Source: Candidatus Falkowbacteria bacterium RIFCSPLOWO2_12_FULL_45_13 (lineage in GTDB: Bacteria; Patescibacteriota; Patescibacteriia; Patescibacteriales; GWC2-42-12). Taken from it: DNA of 64,000 bases. This document shows, in pieces, positions 1 to 7,798 of this stretch. The stretch is from NCBI GenBank assembly GCA_001778055.1, contig MFFY01000061.1:1-64000 (forward strand), in the 5' to 3' direction. A program made the translations under genes and the position numbers. The notes under the pieces are model-generated. The model was not told the DNA's origin, did not search any database, and worked only from the letters and a program-made list of their open reading frames with translations. How positions within the stretch are numbered: the stretch's first letter is position 1; each line of letters begins with the position of its first letter.

Positions 1-5
1 GTTTG

Positions 6-82
6 TGGTGGACAATAGAGGACTCGAACCTCTGACCTTTCCGATGTGAACGGAACGCTCTAACCAACTGAGCTAATTGTCC
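6..82 (-). tRNA. tRNA-Val (anticodon CAC)
   Basis: Full cloverleaf on the minus strand. The 7-bp acceptor is GGACAAT/ATTGTCC, the D-arm contains GTTGGTTA, and the anticodon stem TTCCG/CGGAA carries loop TTCACAT, giving anticodon CAC, which reads GTG (Val). The T-arm has loop TTCGAGT. The discriminator A and the 3' CCA are encoded in the genome. Confidence 0.95.
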
Positions 83-88
83 TAAATT

Positions 89-502
89 TTACTTCCCCGC
101 CTTATCCAAAGCCAAATTAACCAGTCTATCGGCCAGTTCATTTTTCTCCCGGCGGATATGTTTAAAAATAACTTTTTTAAATCCCAGCGTTAGATTATAC
201 ACCTTAACGAACAAAGGGGCAAGGTCCTTATCTTTGACGCGGTATTCGCGATTTAACTGTTTCACCACCAGTTCGCTGTCCAAAAAAACTTCAAGCTCCC
301 GAGCGCCCAGCGCCTTGGCGGCATTGACCCCGGCCAGCAAAGCCTGATATTCGGCTTGATTGTTAGTGGCCTCGCCGATATATTGGGAAATCTCTTTAAC
401 CGCGCTTCCCCGCTGGTCTAAAATCACCGCGCCGATTCCGGCCGGACCAGGGTTGCCGCGCGCGCCGCCGTCGGTATAAATTGTCAGTTTTTCGTAGGTC
501 AT
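89..502 (-). CDS. rnhA: Ribonuclease HI
   Basis: Degrades RNA in RNA:DNA hybrids (R-loops, primers) in the cytoplasm. The catalytic acidic residues are visible: YTDGGARGNPG near the start, E in NNQAEYQALL, D in LDSELVV and D in NELADRLV near the end. I place the start at the ATG giving MTYEKLTIYTDGG, because the ten residues upstream (MIFAFYIFLF) are hydrophobic, derive from AT-rich repeat sequence and precede the family's normal N-terminus. About 137 aa, a normal length for a single-domain RNase HI. It lies downstream of recJ on the same strand, separated by an AT-rich palindromic repeat. Confidence 0.92.
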   Translation of the reverse strand: MTYEKLTIYTDGGARGNPGPAGIGAVILDQRGSAVKEISQYIGEATNNQAEYQALLAGVNAAKALGARELEVFLDSELVVKQLNREYRVKDKDLAPLFVKVYNLTLGFKKVIFKHIRREKNELADRLVNLALDKAGK

Positions 503-600
503 AAATAAAAAAATGTAAAATGCAAAAATCAAAATGTAAAATTAAAAGTTAGTTTCAATTTTTCATTTTTAACTGTCATTTTACATTTTGAGATTTAAAT
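503..600. repeat. AT-rich palindromic repeat (AAAATGTAAAAT family)
   Basis: Between recJ and rnhA. Arms built from AAAATGTAAAAT and ATTTTACATTTTGA face each other. Related AT-rich inverted segments lie at about 8862-8965, 12428-12480, 15058-15105 and 31195-31280, always between genes or touching a stop codon. It reads as a recurrent intergenic palindrome and not as coding sequence. Confidence 0.6.
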
Positions 601-2326
601 TTAAAACTTTCCTTATATCCACGATCTTCATCTGTACCGACCGCCGTCCGTTAAATTCGTTAAATTCCAAATAATAAACCGCGTCCACCTGGTCGCCAAT
701 CTTAAAGTTTTTGCAGTTTTCCGCCTGGCAAAACCCGACGGCCCATAGATTGCCGAACCTAAATTTTATATGTTGGGCATTGGCGCCCATATTGACCTTA
801 TCCATTATTTTGAGACCGCGGCTTAAAAATTTCGGCCGGTCATTTTCTTCGCCGAAAGGCTCAAACTCTGCCAAAGTTTCTACCAGTTCGCTAGTTATTT
901 CCGCCGTGCTAATTTCCGCTTCAATTAAAATTTTAGGCGCCAATTCCGCGCCGGCCAATTCTTTGGCGGCCATAGCTTTTATTTTTTTAGAAAACTCCCC
1001 TAAATCTTCCCGGCTTTTCAAAGTCAAACCGCAAGCCGCGGCGTGGCCGCCGAATTTTTTCAGATGCTGGCTTAATTGTTCAACCGCGCGAATGATATTA
1101 AATTCTTCTATGCTCCGACCCGAGCCTTTAATTTCTTTATCAAATTTGGTGATCACCAGAGCCGGACGCGAATAGGCTTCGCAAAGCCTGCCCGCTACCA
1201 GCCCCATCACTCCTTCGGGCCAGGGCCGGTTCCCCCGCCCGTCTTTGCCAGGACAAACCACCACTAAAATTTTATCGTCCAGCATTTTTCCCTCTACCAT
1301 CTTTTGGGCAACGGCGAATATTTCTTCGGTTATTTTTTGCCTGGCCTGATTTTTTTCATTAAGCTTTTGAGCGATTTCTCTAGCCTCGGTTTTGTCCTTG
1401 GTAATCAATAATTCATAGGCCGTATTGGCATGGTCCATCCGGCCGGCGGAATTTAAACGCGGCGCCAGCTGCCAGCCAATATTCCAGGCCTTAATCTCCC
1501 TTTCTCCATTTGAATTAATTTGCGAAACTTTTATTAATTCATCAAGGCCCGTTCGTTTGCGCTGATTGATTATTTTCAATCCGGCTTTGACTAAAATTCT
1601 GTTTTCTCCGACCAAACTAACCATATCAGCCACCGTGCCGACGGCCACTAAATCTAAAATTTTATCTTCAAGTTTGACTTTTAAATTATCGTCCAATTTA
1701 GAGCGCTCAATCAGGGCTTTGGCGAATTTAAAGGCCACGCCGACTCCGGCTAAAAATTTATCAGGATAATCATCGGCCTTGGGATTGATAATCAAACAAT
1801 CAGGCCAATCATCTCGGCTGGCCGGGACCTCGTGATGATCGGTCACGATTATGTCCAAACCCAGGCTGGCCGCGTAGACAACTTCTTTTTTATTGCGAAT
1901 ACCGTTATCGACGGTAATAATTAATTTAACCGCCTTTTTGGCGAATGCCTCAATCGCTTTTTTATTCAATCCATAACCCTCGCTGATTCTCCCTGGAATA
2001 TAAACGCTGGCTTTGGCTTTAAAAGTATTTAGAATTTCAGTTAAAACCGCCGCGGCCGTGACCCCATCGGCGTCATAATCGCCGTAGACGACGATTGGTT
2101 CCCGCGCTTTGATGTGTTTAATCGTCAGGTCCGCGGCCGCCGCCATGTCCTTAAACAAAAATGGATCCGCCAAATCAGCCGAAGAGGAATTAAGAAATAA
2201 TTTTATGTCTTTTTTCTGAATCAATCCCCGATTAAAAAAAAGCTGCGCAATAATTTTACCATATTCAATCTGCTGTTTAGCAAATTCAGCCGATAACTTG
2301 GGTTTTAGCTGCCATTTATTTTGCAT
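581..2326 (-). CDS. recJ: Single-stranded-DNA-specific exonuclease RecJ
   Basis: 5'-3' ssDNA exonuclease of the DHH phosphoesterase family, acting in RecF-type recombination and repair. DHH motifs are present in order: VVYGDYDADGVTAAA (about residue 80), TVDNGI, IIVTDHHEVP, INPKADDYP, VAVGTVADMV. The DHHA1 domain follows with GSGRSIEEFNI and KFGGHAAACGLTL, then an OB-like C-terminus. 581 aa is normal for the family. A short extra stretch (CPGKDGRGNRPWPEG, near residue 360) sits before the usual GVxGLVAGRL and may be a small insertion. The start ATG lies just past the IS200-like element's end hairpin, so native promoter sequence may have been displaced. Confidence 0.95.
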   Translation of the reverse strand: MQNKWQLKPKLSAEFAKQQIEYGKIIAQLFFNRGLIQKKDIKLFLNSSSADLADPFLFKDMAAAADLTIKHIKAREPIVVYGDYDADGVTAAAVLTEILNTFKAKASVYIPGRISEGYGLNKKAIEAFAKKAVKLIITVDNGIRNKKEVVYAASLGLDIIVTDHHEVPASRDDWPDCLIINPKADDYPDKFLAGVGVAFKFAKALIERSKLDDNLKVKLEDKILDLVAVGTVADMVSLVGENRILVKAGLKIINQRKRTGLDELIKVSQINSNGEREIKAWNIGWQLAPRLNSAGRMDHANTAYELLITKDKTEAREIAQKLNEKNQARQKITEEIFAVAQKMVEGKMLDDKILVVVCPGKDGRGNRPWPEGVMGLVAGRLCEAYSRPALVITKFDKEIKGSGRSIEEFNIIRAVEQLSQHLKKFGGHAAACGLTLKSREDLGEFSKKIKAMAAKELAGAELAPKILIEAEISTAEITSELVETLAEFEPFGEENDRPKFLSRGLKIMDKVNMGANAQHIKFRFGNLWAVGFCQAENCKNFKIGDQVDAVYYLEFNEFNGRRSVQMKIVDIRKVLNLNLKM

Positions 2327-2335
2327 AAAATAAAC

Positions 2336-2360
2336 TACCTCGCAGCAAGCTGACGAGGTA
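2336..2360. repeat. Terminal hairpin of IS200-like element (recJ side)
   Basis: Imperfect hairpin with outer stem TACCTCG/CGAGGTA and inner stem CAGC/GCTG, 55 nt beyond the transposase stop codon. Subterminal hairpins like this are what IS200/IS605 TnpA recognises as single-stranded DNA. The partner hairpin at 2835-2856 lies on the other side of the transposase. Confidence 0.6.
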
Positions 2361-2414
2361 TTAACCCTCGAAAAGTCTTGGCTGATTGGTATGAATTTGT
2401 TCGTACTTTAAACC

Positions 2415-2813
2415 TTAATTTTGAACATACTGCTTGATAGCCTCTTCGCTTGCTGCTTTACCAACCGTGTTAATGTAATAACCTTTCGTCCAAAATTCAC
2501 CGCCCCAAAGCAATTTTCTGATTTCCGGCTTTACGCGAAATATTTCCCGAGCCGTGATGCTTTTGACTATTTTCGCCAAATTGGTGGGGCTGATCATCGG
2601 AACAGACTGAATTAGAAAATGAACATGGTTTTGGTCAACGCCGATTTCAACAAAATGTATGTCAAACCTTTTTTCAATCTCCAAACAAATCTTCTTAATC
2701 TCTTGGTCTGCACCGGCCACATCCCTAAATACATTTCTGCGATATTTGGCCGGACAAACCAAATGATATAGTAGCAACGACGAATTATGTGATTTTTTTA
2801 TGTGTTCGGACAT
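2415..2813 (-). CDS. tnpA: IS200-like single-strand transposase (TnpA, Y1 HUH family)
   Basis: Single-domain HUH transposase that cuts and joins single-stranded DNA through a tyrosine. Visible are YHLVCPAKYRRNVF at the N-terminus, the HUH pair in NHVHFLIQS, WGGEFWTKGYYINTVG with the probable nucleophilic Tyr, and the terminal EEAIKQYVQN helix. 132 aa is normal for IS200-type TnpA. Reading frame, HUH pair and flanking hairpins are all intact, so the element may be active. No tnpB or other passenger gene accompanies it. It lies between recJ and a small membrane-protein gene. Confidence 0.92.
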   Translation of the reverse strand: MSEHIKKSHNSSLLLYHLVCPAKYRRNVFRDVAGADQEIKKICLEIEKRFDIHFVEIGVDQNHVHFLIQSVPMISPTNLAKIVKSITAREIFRVKPEIRKLLWGGEFWTKGYYINTVGKAASEEAIKQYVQN

Positions 2814-2869
2814 GTTTTCATTCTAACGTACCCGCCCCTCGAGGCAAGCCTCGGGGAAATCTATTCCAT

Positions 2870-2994
2870 TATACCAATAAATCTACGAATCTGCTATAAA
2901 TATCACGAATAAATATAACGCTAATTCGTGAATACATGATAATGCAGCGAGCAATATTTGTAATATTCGTAGCTGATTTGTAGATTCGTGGGGT
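2870..2994. repeat. ATTCG-rich inverted repeat
   Basis: Imperfect palindrome built from ATTCGT, GATATTCGTAGC and GATTTGTAGATTCG blocks. The same words appear at 17757-17797, 19065-19141 (perfect 28-bp arms), 30047-30145, 40550-40620 and 53564-53634, so this is a dispersed intergenic family. Confidence 0.65.
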
Positions 2995-3090
2995 TCAAAA
3001 AAAGCCGCCCACAGTCCAGGCCAGCATACTGAAAATCACCATCACGCTGATAATCACCCAAAGAATTTTTTGCAAAGGTTTCTTTTTCAT
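2995..3090 (-). CDS. 31-aa single-pass membrane miniprotein
   Basis: Reading ATG to TGA on the minus strand gives MKKKPLQKILWVIISVMVIF followed by SMLAWTVGGFF. It has a positively charged N-terminus and one hydrophobic helix of about 20 residues. Tiny proteins of this lysine-rich N-terminus plus one-helix form (compare DUF4044-like peptides) are common in small bacterial genomes, but I cannot assign a function. It lies between the IS200-like element and lepA. No clear Shine-Dalgarno is visible. Confidence 0.5.
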   Translation of the reverse strand: MKKKPLQKILWVIISVMVIFSMLAWTVGGFF

Positions 3091-3100
3091 ATTTATTGCT

Positions 3101-3253
3101 GTCATTGCGAGGAGCAAATGTAGCGAAGCGAAACGAGCGAGCGGCAACCTCACGGATGTCTATATTTCACTAAATCTCGCAAAGTTTTATAATGATTATT
3201 TTCATCGTTCGTGAGATTGCTTCGTCGCCTGATTACAGGCTCCTCGCAATGAC
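3101..3253. repeat. MITE/REP-like palindrome, family A copy 1
   Basis: Perfect 15-bp terminal inverted repeat GTCATTGCGAGGAGC / GCTCCTCGCAATGAC enclosing about 120 nt. The interior (CACTAAATCTCG, ATGATTATT, GAGATTGC) is shared with copy 2 at 12259-12426. Copy 3 is at 33679-33837. There is no reading frame inside. It lies downstream of lepA. Confidence 0.85.
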
Positions 3254-3304
3254 AAACGATATTGTACGCCACTCACCATGAAAACTCGCATAATGATATA
3301 AATT

Positions 3305-5134
3305 TTACCTCTTTAATAACTTAATAAACGTATCCGATGGAATTTCCACGCTGCCCTTACCGTGAGCCGTCATTTTCTTTTTGCCCTTTTTCTGCTTTTC
3401 CAACAATTTGCGTTTGCGCGTGACGTCGCCGCCGTAAAGCTTGGCCGTAACGTCTTTTTTCATGGCGGAAATTCTCTCGGCCGCGATAATTTTCCCGCCG
3501 ATAGCCGCCTGCAATTTGACCGCGAACATCTGCTTGGGCAAAGTTTCTTTTAAAGTAACCACGACTTCTTTACCGCGCTTAAAGGCTTCATCGCGATAAA
3601 TTATCATGGCCAGCGCCTCGATCGCGTCTTCGGCCACCAGGATATCCATTTTTGCCACGTCGGCTTGCCTATAGGCGATAAAATCATAATTAACCGAAGC
3701 ATAACCAGAGCTGGCGCTTTTTATTTTATCATAAAAATCCGTCAAAATCGCGACCAAGGGGATTTCATAATGCAAAATCACCCTGGTCTCGTCAATATAC
3801 TCGGTATTCTTATAAATACCGCGCTTCTCCTGCACCAAATTCAAAATTGGCCCGATATATTCTTTGGGCGCGATGATATCCAGACTAACCCATGGCTCTT
3901 CAATCCTGTCTGTTTGCGAAGGGTCAGGCAATTTCTGCGGACTGCGGATGATCAGTCCTTCGCCGTTCTTTTTAAAAACCTTGTAGGCGACGCTGGGAAC
4001 GGTAACGATTAAATTTAAATTATATTCTCTTTTCAGGCGCTCTTGAAAAATTTCCAAATGCAATAACCCCAAAAAACCGCATCTGAAGCCAAAACCCAAA
4101 GCTTCGGAATTTTCCGGCTCATAAATTAAAGCGGCATCGTTAAGCTTTAATTTGGCTAGGGCTTCTCTTAATTCCTCAAATTCATTGCCCTCGCGCGGAA
4201 AAATTCCGGCAAAAACCATTGGCTTTACTTCATCATAGCCTTTTAGCGCTTTGGTGTCATGGCTAAACTTCGTTAGCGCCACTGTGTCGCCCACTCGGGC
4301 ATAGCTGACGTCTCTAAAACCGGTAACAATATAGCCAATCTCGCCTGCCTTTAATTCGCCGGTTGACTTATACTCCGGTTTAAACACCCCGGCGTCCAAA
4401 GCTTCGCTTTTGGCCTGGGTGGCAAGCAATACTATTTTATCGCCCTTTTTCACCATGCCGTCGAAGATTCTGACATAAACCACCACGCCGCGGTATTCGT
4501 CATAGGTTGAATCAAAAATCAACGCCCGCAAAGGCCTTTCGTCATAATCTATCCAATCGCCGTTTGATCGAGATTTCGCCATTTTATTATATTTTTCAGC
4601 CGGTGCCGGGACGCGGTCAATTACCGTTTTTAACACTTCAACCACGCCCTGTCCGGTTTTAGCGGAAGCTAAAATAATCTCTTGAGGCTGACAACCTAAT
4701 AAATGAATAATTTCTTTTTTTGTTTTTTCTATATTGGCCGCCGGCAAATCAATTTTGTTTATCACCGGAATAACGGCTAAATTCTGCTCTAAGGCTAAGT
4801 ATAAATTGGCCATGGTTTGCGCCTGAATGCCCTGGGTCGCGTCCACGAGCATTATGGCGCCCTCAACCGCGGCCAGGCTGCGAGAAACCTCATAGGTAAA
4901 ATCCACATGTCCCGGCGTATCAATCAAATTTAGAATGAAGCCCGAGTATTCCATTCTGACCGGCTGCAGCTTAATGGTAATTCCCCTTTCCCGCTCCAGA
5001 TCCATTTGGTCAAGCACCTGATTTCTCATTTTTCTTTTCTCAATCGTGCCGGTTATTTCCAGCATGCGGTCAGCCATGGTGGACTTGCCGTGGTCAATAT
5101 GGGCAATGATGCAAAAATTTCTTATCTTGGACAT
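3305..5134 (-). CDS. lepA: Elongation factor 4 (back-translocating GTPase LepA)
   Basis: Ribosome-binding GTPase. The GTPase domain has G1 AHIDHGKST, switch region RERGITIK, G3 DTPGHVDF and G4 NKID. Domains II and III, an EF-G-like domain V and the LepA-specific C-terminal domain follow (RKLLEKQKKGKKKM, then the HGKGSVEIPSDTFIKLL ending). 609 aa is slightly longer than the usual 600. The start gives MSKIRNFCIIAHIDHGK. It stands alone, with a family A palindrome downstream and a terminator for the next unit upstream. Confidence 0.97.
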   Translation of the reverse strand: MSKIRNFCIIAHIDHGKSTMADRMLEITGTIEKRKMRNQVLDQMDLERERGITIKLQPVRMEYSGFILNLIDTPGHVDFTYEVSRSLAAVEGAIMLVDATQGIQAQTMANLYLALEQNLAVIPVINKIDLPAANIEKTKKEIIHLLGCQPQEIILASAKTGQGVVEVLKTVIDRVPAPAEKYNKMAKSRSNGDWIDYDERPLRALIFDSTYDEYRGVVVYVRIFDGMVKKGDKIVLLATQAKSEALDAGVFKPEYKSTGELKAGEIGYIVTGFRDVSYARVGDTVALTKFSHDTKALKGYDEVKPMVFAGIFPREGNEFEELREALAKLKLNDAALIYEPENSEALGFGFRCGFLGLLHLEIFQERLKREYNLNLIVTVPSVAYKVFKKNGEGLIIRSPQKLPDPSQTDRIEEPWVSLDIIAPKEYIGPILNLVQEKRGIYKNTEYIDETRVILHYEIPLVAILTDFYDKIKSASSGYASVNYDFIAYRQADVAKMDILVAEDAIEALAMIIYRDEAFKRGKEVVVTLKETLPKQMFAVKLQAAIGGKIIAAERISAMKKDVTAKLYGGDVTRKRKLLEKQKKGKKKMTAHGKGSVEIPSDTFIKLLKR

Positions 5135-5235
5135 AATATTCGTAAATTTACAAAATATAACCCGGCAATTCGCGGGCTATCGCTATCATCATCCTACTAA
5201 TTTTTAAGGGTTAGGTCAAATTTTATTATATTTTT

Positions 5236-5271
5236 AATAAAAAACACGGTGCTCGTTTAAAAGCTCCGTGT
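5236..5271 (-). terminator. Rho-independent terminator after the 5.3-5.9 kb unit
   Basis: On the minus strand a hairpin with stem ACACGGAGC/GAGCACCGTGT is followed by a T-rich run. It lies 20 nt past the stop of the gene at 5292-5483 and separates that unit from lepA. Confidence 0.75.
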
Positions 5272-5291
5272 CGCGGTTTCGGCTTTCACGC

Positions 5292-5483
5292 CTACGATTG
5301 GCCTACAAGGCCAAAAGGATCCTCCTCTGCGGACAAATCGGAAAAGCCTTGTGGCTCGGGTTTGGGCAGACTTTCCGTACTTACGTGGTCTTTGCAATAC
5401 GAAACAATTCGCAAAGAGACCTCGTCCTCGCTAACAGTCAAGTACTCCACACTTTTCCCGTCTTGTCTACACATTGTTATCAT
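5292..5483 (-). CDS. Small acidic hypothetical protein
   Basis: 63 aa with no family I recognise. It is rich in acidic and Ser residues (TVSEDEVSL, SDLSAEEDPFG), with two Cys and no membrane segment. No Shine-Dalgarno is visible before the ATG, so the start is uncertain. Support as a gene comes from position: 35 nt after the membrane-protein gene, same strand, and just before a clear terminator, so the two would be co-transcribed from the promoter at 6007-6035. Confidence 0.45.
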   Translation of the reverse strand: MITMCRQDGKSVEYLTVSEDEVSLRIVSYCKDHVSTESLPKPEPQGFSDLSAEEDPFGLVGQS

Positions 5484-5518
5484 AATTTTTTATTTGTTTT
5501 TTATTGAAAATTTTAAGC

Positions 5519-5866
5519 TCATGCCGCCCAGCGTATCCGCCACTCCGGCACATGTTCAGCCTGACATTTTTTAATAAGCCGCCAATGTTCATCAGCCTGC
5601 TTATATTCGCAAGTTCTGTAGGTGCACTTTTTGTGGTCGTGGTACGGAACAAAATCCGTCTCGTAAAGGATTACAAAGCGCGGAGAGCCGATTGAGTGAA
5701 GCTCAATTAAGAGCTCGCGGTGGCATTTGTTAATCGTTATCAGTGCAACCACTGCCTGCACCTTGATTATTAGTTTTCCGATACATATCAGTAGCAGCAG
5801 CAATGCCAACAAAGGCGAGAGTGCTACAATGGCGATGATCAGTCCTGCCAACTTTACTATTTTCAT
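5519..5866 (-). CDS. Hypothetical membrane-anchored protein
   Basis: 115 aa. Residues 1-38 form one or two hydrophobic helices (VKLAGLIIAIVALSPLLALL and on). Residues 45-115 form a soluble tail rich in Cys, His and Tyr (YHDHKKCTYRTCEY, KKCQAEHVPEW), which could bind metal. A good Shine-Dalgarno, AGAGGA, stands 7 nt before the ATG. First gene of a two-gene unit with its own promoter and terminator between lepA and murJ. I do not recognise the family. Isolation and a different composition suggest an accessory, possibly acquired, unit. Confidence 0.6.
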   Translation of the reverse strand: MKIVKLAGLIIAIVALSPLLALLLLLICIGKLIIKVQAVVALITINKCHRELLIELHSIGSPRFVILYETDFVPYHDHKKCTYRTCEYKQADEHWRLIKKCQAEHVPEWRIRWAA

Positions 5867-6006
5867 TATTAATCCTCTGTTTGTTGATGTTGATTGCGTT
5901 TATTGCAGGTTGCAAATATTCTTCCGCAAGTTAAAGGATAGAGTATCTAAAACCTGCAATAATTAGCTAATCTTATTTAATTTTAAGGTACGATGATTAA
6001 CTTTGA

Positions 6007-6035
6007 TTTATACCACAAAAATTAATTAATGTCCA
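6007..6035 (-). promoter_or_regulatory. Probable sigma70-type promoter for the 5.3-5.9 kb unit
   Basis: On the minus strand: -35 TGGACA, 17-nt spacer, -10 TATAAA, with TG nearby. It lies about 140 nt upstream of the ATG at 5866. The intervening sequence contains an inverted pair (TTGCAGGTT... AACCTGCAA, about 5903-5960) that could form a leader hairpin. Confidence 0.55.
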
Positions 6036-6072
6036 GACCGAAAATTAATCCAAAATCGCAAATCATAAATTC

Positions 6073-7713
6073 TTAGATGCCTCTGGCTTCTCCCTGATCC
6101 GGAGAGCCAACTTTTTTACCCGGCCAACGGCGTTTCAAAGATGACCAAAAGTTAAATAATTCCTCGCTTTTTAAAGTCAAACAAACTAAAACATAAACAA
6201 AAATTCCCGCCAAACCGGCAACTAGGCCTTGAGTTAAAACGCCCCAAAATCTGGTCATGTCAATATTGGCGCCGATAATTAATTTCACGCCCTGAACCGC
6301 CAGCCCGGCCGCCAAAGCGGCTAATAAAAATTTTATGGTTGAAACAAATATTTTAATTTCATCTAACCAGCCAATCTCCAGATTCAGCCACAGCCAAAGC
6401 AAAATCAAGTTCATGACGCTGGCCAGAGAAAAGGCCAAAGCCAAACCAGCGACGCCCAGGCGGTCGGACAGCCAAATTGATAAAAAAATGTTGGCTAACG
6501 CCGCGATCAGGCCGATGATAAAAGGAGTTTTAGCCGTCAAACGGGCATAAAAGACGCGAACCAATAGCGGAATCAAGGCTTGGGCGAAAAGCGACAAGCA
6601 AAAAAAGCCCAGAGTATCAATCGTCAGAACCGTGTCCTGCCAATCAAACTGGCCGGTGCCTAAAATAACCCTGATAATTTGCGCGCGCAAAGCCAGCAGA
6701 ATAACGGTGGCCGGTATGATAAAAAACAATATTTGCCGTACCGTTAAAGACAGGTCTTTAACCAAAATTTTTTTATCAAAAGCCGCGGCCGACATGGCCG
6801 GAAAGGCGGCGATGGCGAAGGAAATGCCGAAAATGCCCACCGGAAAAGACTGTAAATTGTTGGCTAGATTGAACACCGCCAGCGACCCGCTGGCCAAGGT
6901 TGAGGCGATAATAGTAATAACCAGTAAATTTAGCTGCGAAATAGCCAGGCTCATGGTCCGCGGTACCATCATCAGCCAAATTTTCATGACTTTCTCGCTT
7001 CTAAAATTAAAACTTAATTTATACTTAAAGCCAAGTTGAATCAGGGCAGGAAGTTGAATCAGCAGATGAGCCAGAGCGCCCAGGCAGACGCCCCAGGCCA
7101 AACCGTAAATTCCCCAGCTTGGCGCTAAAAATAAAGCGCCGATAATAATGCCGATATTATAAAAAATCGGCGATAAGGAATAAACAAAAAATCTTTTAAA
7201 CGATTGCAAGACGCCGCCGCAGACGCTGGAAATACCTAAAAAAATCGGCGATAAAAACATTATTCTTGATAAATTTATGGTCAAGGCCATTTTCTCCTGA
7301 TTAAATCCGGGAGTAATCAGCTTCATAATTTGCGGAGCGAAAATCACGCCCAAGCCACATAAAATTATGAGCCCGACGGTTAAAATGTTTAAGACGTTGC
7401 TGGTTAATTCCCAGGCCTCTTTATACCGATCGCCAAATAAAGAGCGGACTTTTTGCAGCGGTCCGTTAATCAATGAGGTGAAAATCGGAATAAAGCCGGC
7501 CGACAGCGCCCCCAATATAAGCAAATTAAAAATTAAATCCGGGACGCGGAAAGCCGCGTAATAAATATCCAAAGTATCGCCGGCGCCAAACTGACCGGCT
7601 AAAATCCGATCGCGAAAAATTCCCAAAAAACGGCTGATTAAAGAAGATCCGCCGACCAGCAAGGCGGCCATGGTGATGCTGTTTATTTCGCCATTGAGCA
7701 GACGTTTGATCAT
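6073..7713 (-). CDS. murJ: Lipid II flippase MurJ
   Basis: Integral membrane flippase of the MVF/MATE superfamily that moves lipid II outward for peptidoglycan synthesis. The N-terminus reads ALLVGGSSLISRFLGIFRDRI, the canonical MurJ opening, followed by GAGDTLDIYYAAFRVPD and about 14 hydrophobic helices. An insert-like soluble loop (LQKVRSLFGDRYKEAWEL) lies between helices 2 and 3. 546 aa with a charged C-terminal tail. Monocistronic. An intergenic repeat (AAGAAACAATAATC) separates it from ackA. Confidence 0.93.
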   Translation of the reverse strand: MIKRLLNGEINSITMAALLVGGSSLISRFLGIFRDRILAGQFGAGDTLDIYYAAFRVPDLIFNLLILGALSAGFIPIFTSLINGPLQKVRSLFGDRYKEAWELTSNVLNILTVGLIILCGLGVIFAPQIMKLITPGFNQEKMALTINLSRIMFLSPIFLGISSVCGGVLQSFKRFFVYSLSPIFYNIGIIIGALFLAPSWGIYGLAWGVCLGALAHLLIQLPALIQLGFKYKLSFNFRSEKVMKIWLMMVPRTMSLAISQLNLLVITIIASTLASGSLAVFNLANNLQSFPVGIFGISFAIAAFPAMSAAAFDKKILVKDLSLTVRQILFFIIPATVILLALRAQIIRVILGTGQFDWQDTVLTIDTLGFFCLSLFAQALIPLLVRVFYARLTAKTPFIIGLIAALANIFLSIWLSDRLGVAGLALAFSLASVMNLILLWLWLNLEIGWLDEIKIFVSTIKFLLAALAAGLAVQGVKLIIGANIDMTRFWGVLTQGLVAGLAGIFVYVLVCLTLKSEELFNFWSSLKRRWPGKKVGSPDQGEARGI

Positions 7714-7798
7714 AATTAAAAGATACTATAACCAAGAAACAATAATCAAACAAGTAAAATTGCAAATTCAAAACTAAATTTTATTATTCACCTTTTGG

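Larger units (their letters stand above)
2336..2856 (-). mobile_element. Probable IS200-like insertion sequence
   Basis: The transposase gene plus the flanking hairpins at 2336-2360 and 2835-2856 (the latter has core CGAGG/CCTCG with loop CAAG). IS200-type elements have no terminal inverted repeats and make no target duplication, so the exact ends cannot be set from one copy. Limits are approximate. Confidence 0.6.

Noticed and set aside
711..1175. Long opposite-strand frames over recJ, and similar frames over lepA, murJ, thrS, gyrB and others
   Set aside because: They mirror strong genes on the other strand, have no Shine-Dalgarno and show no family resemblance, so they are treated as shadows.
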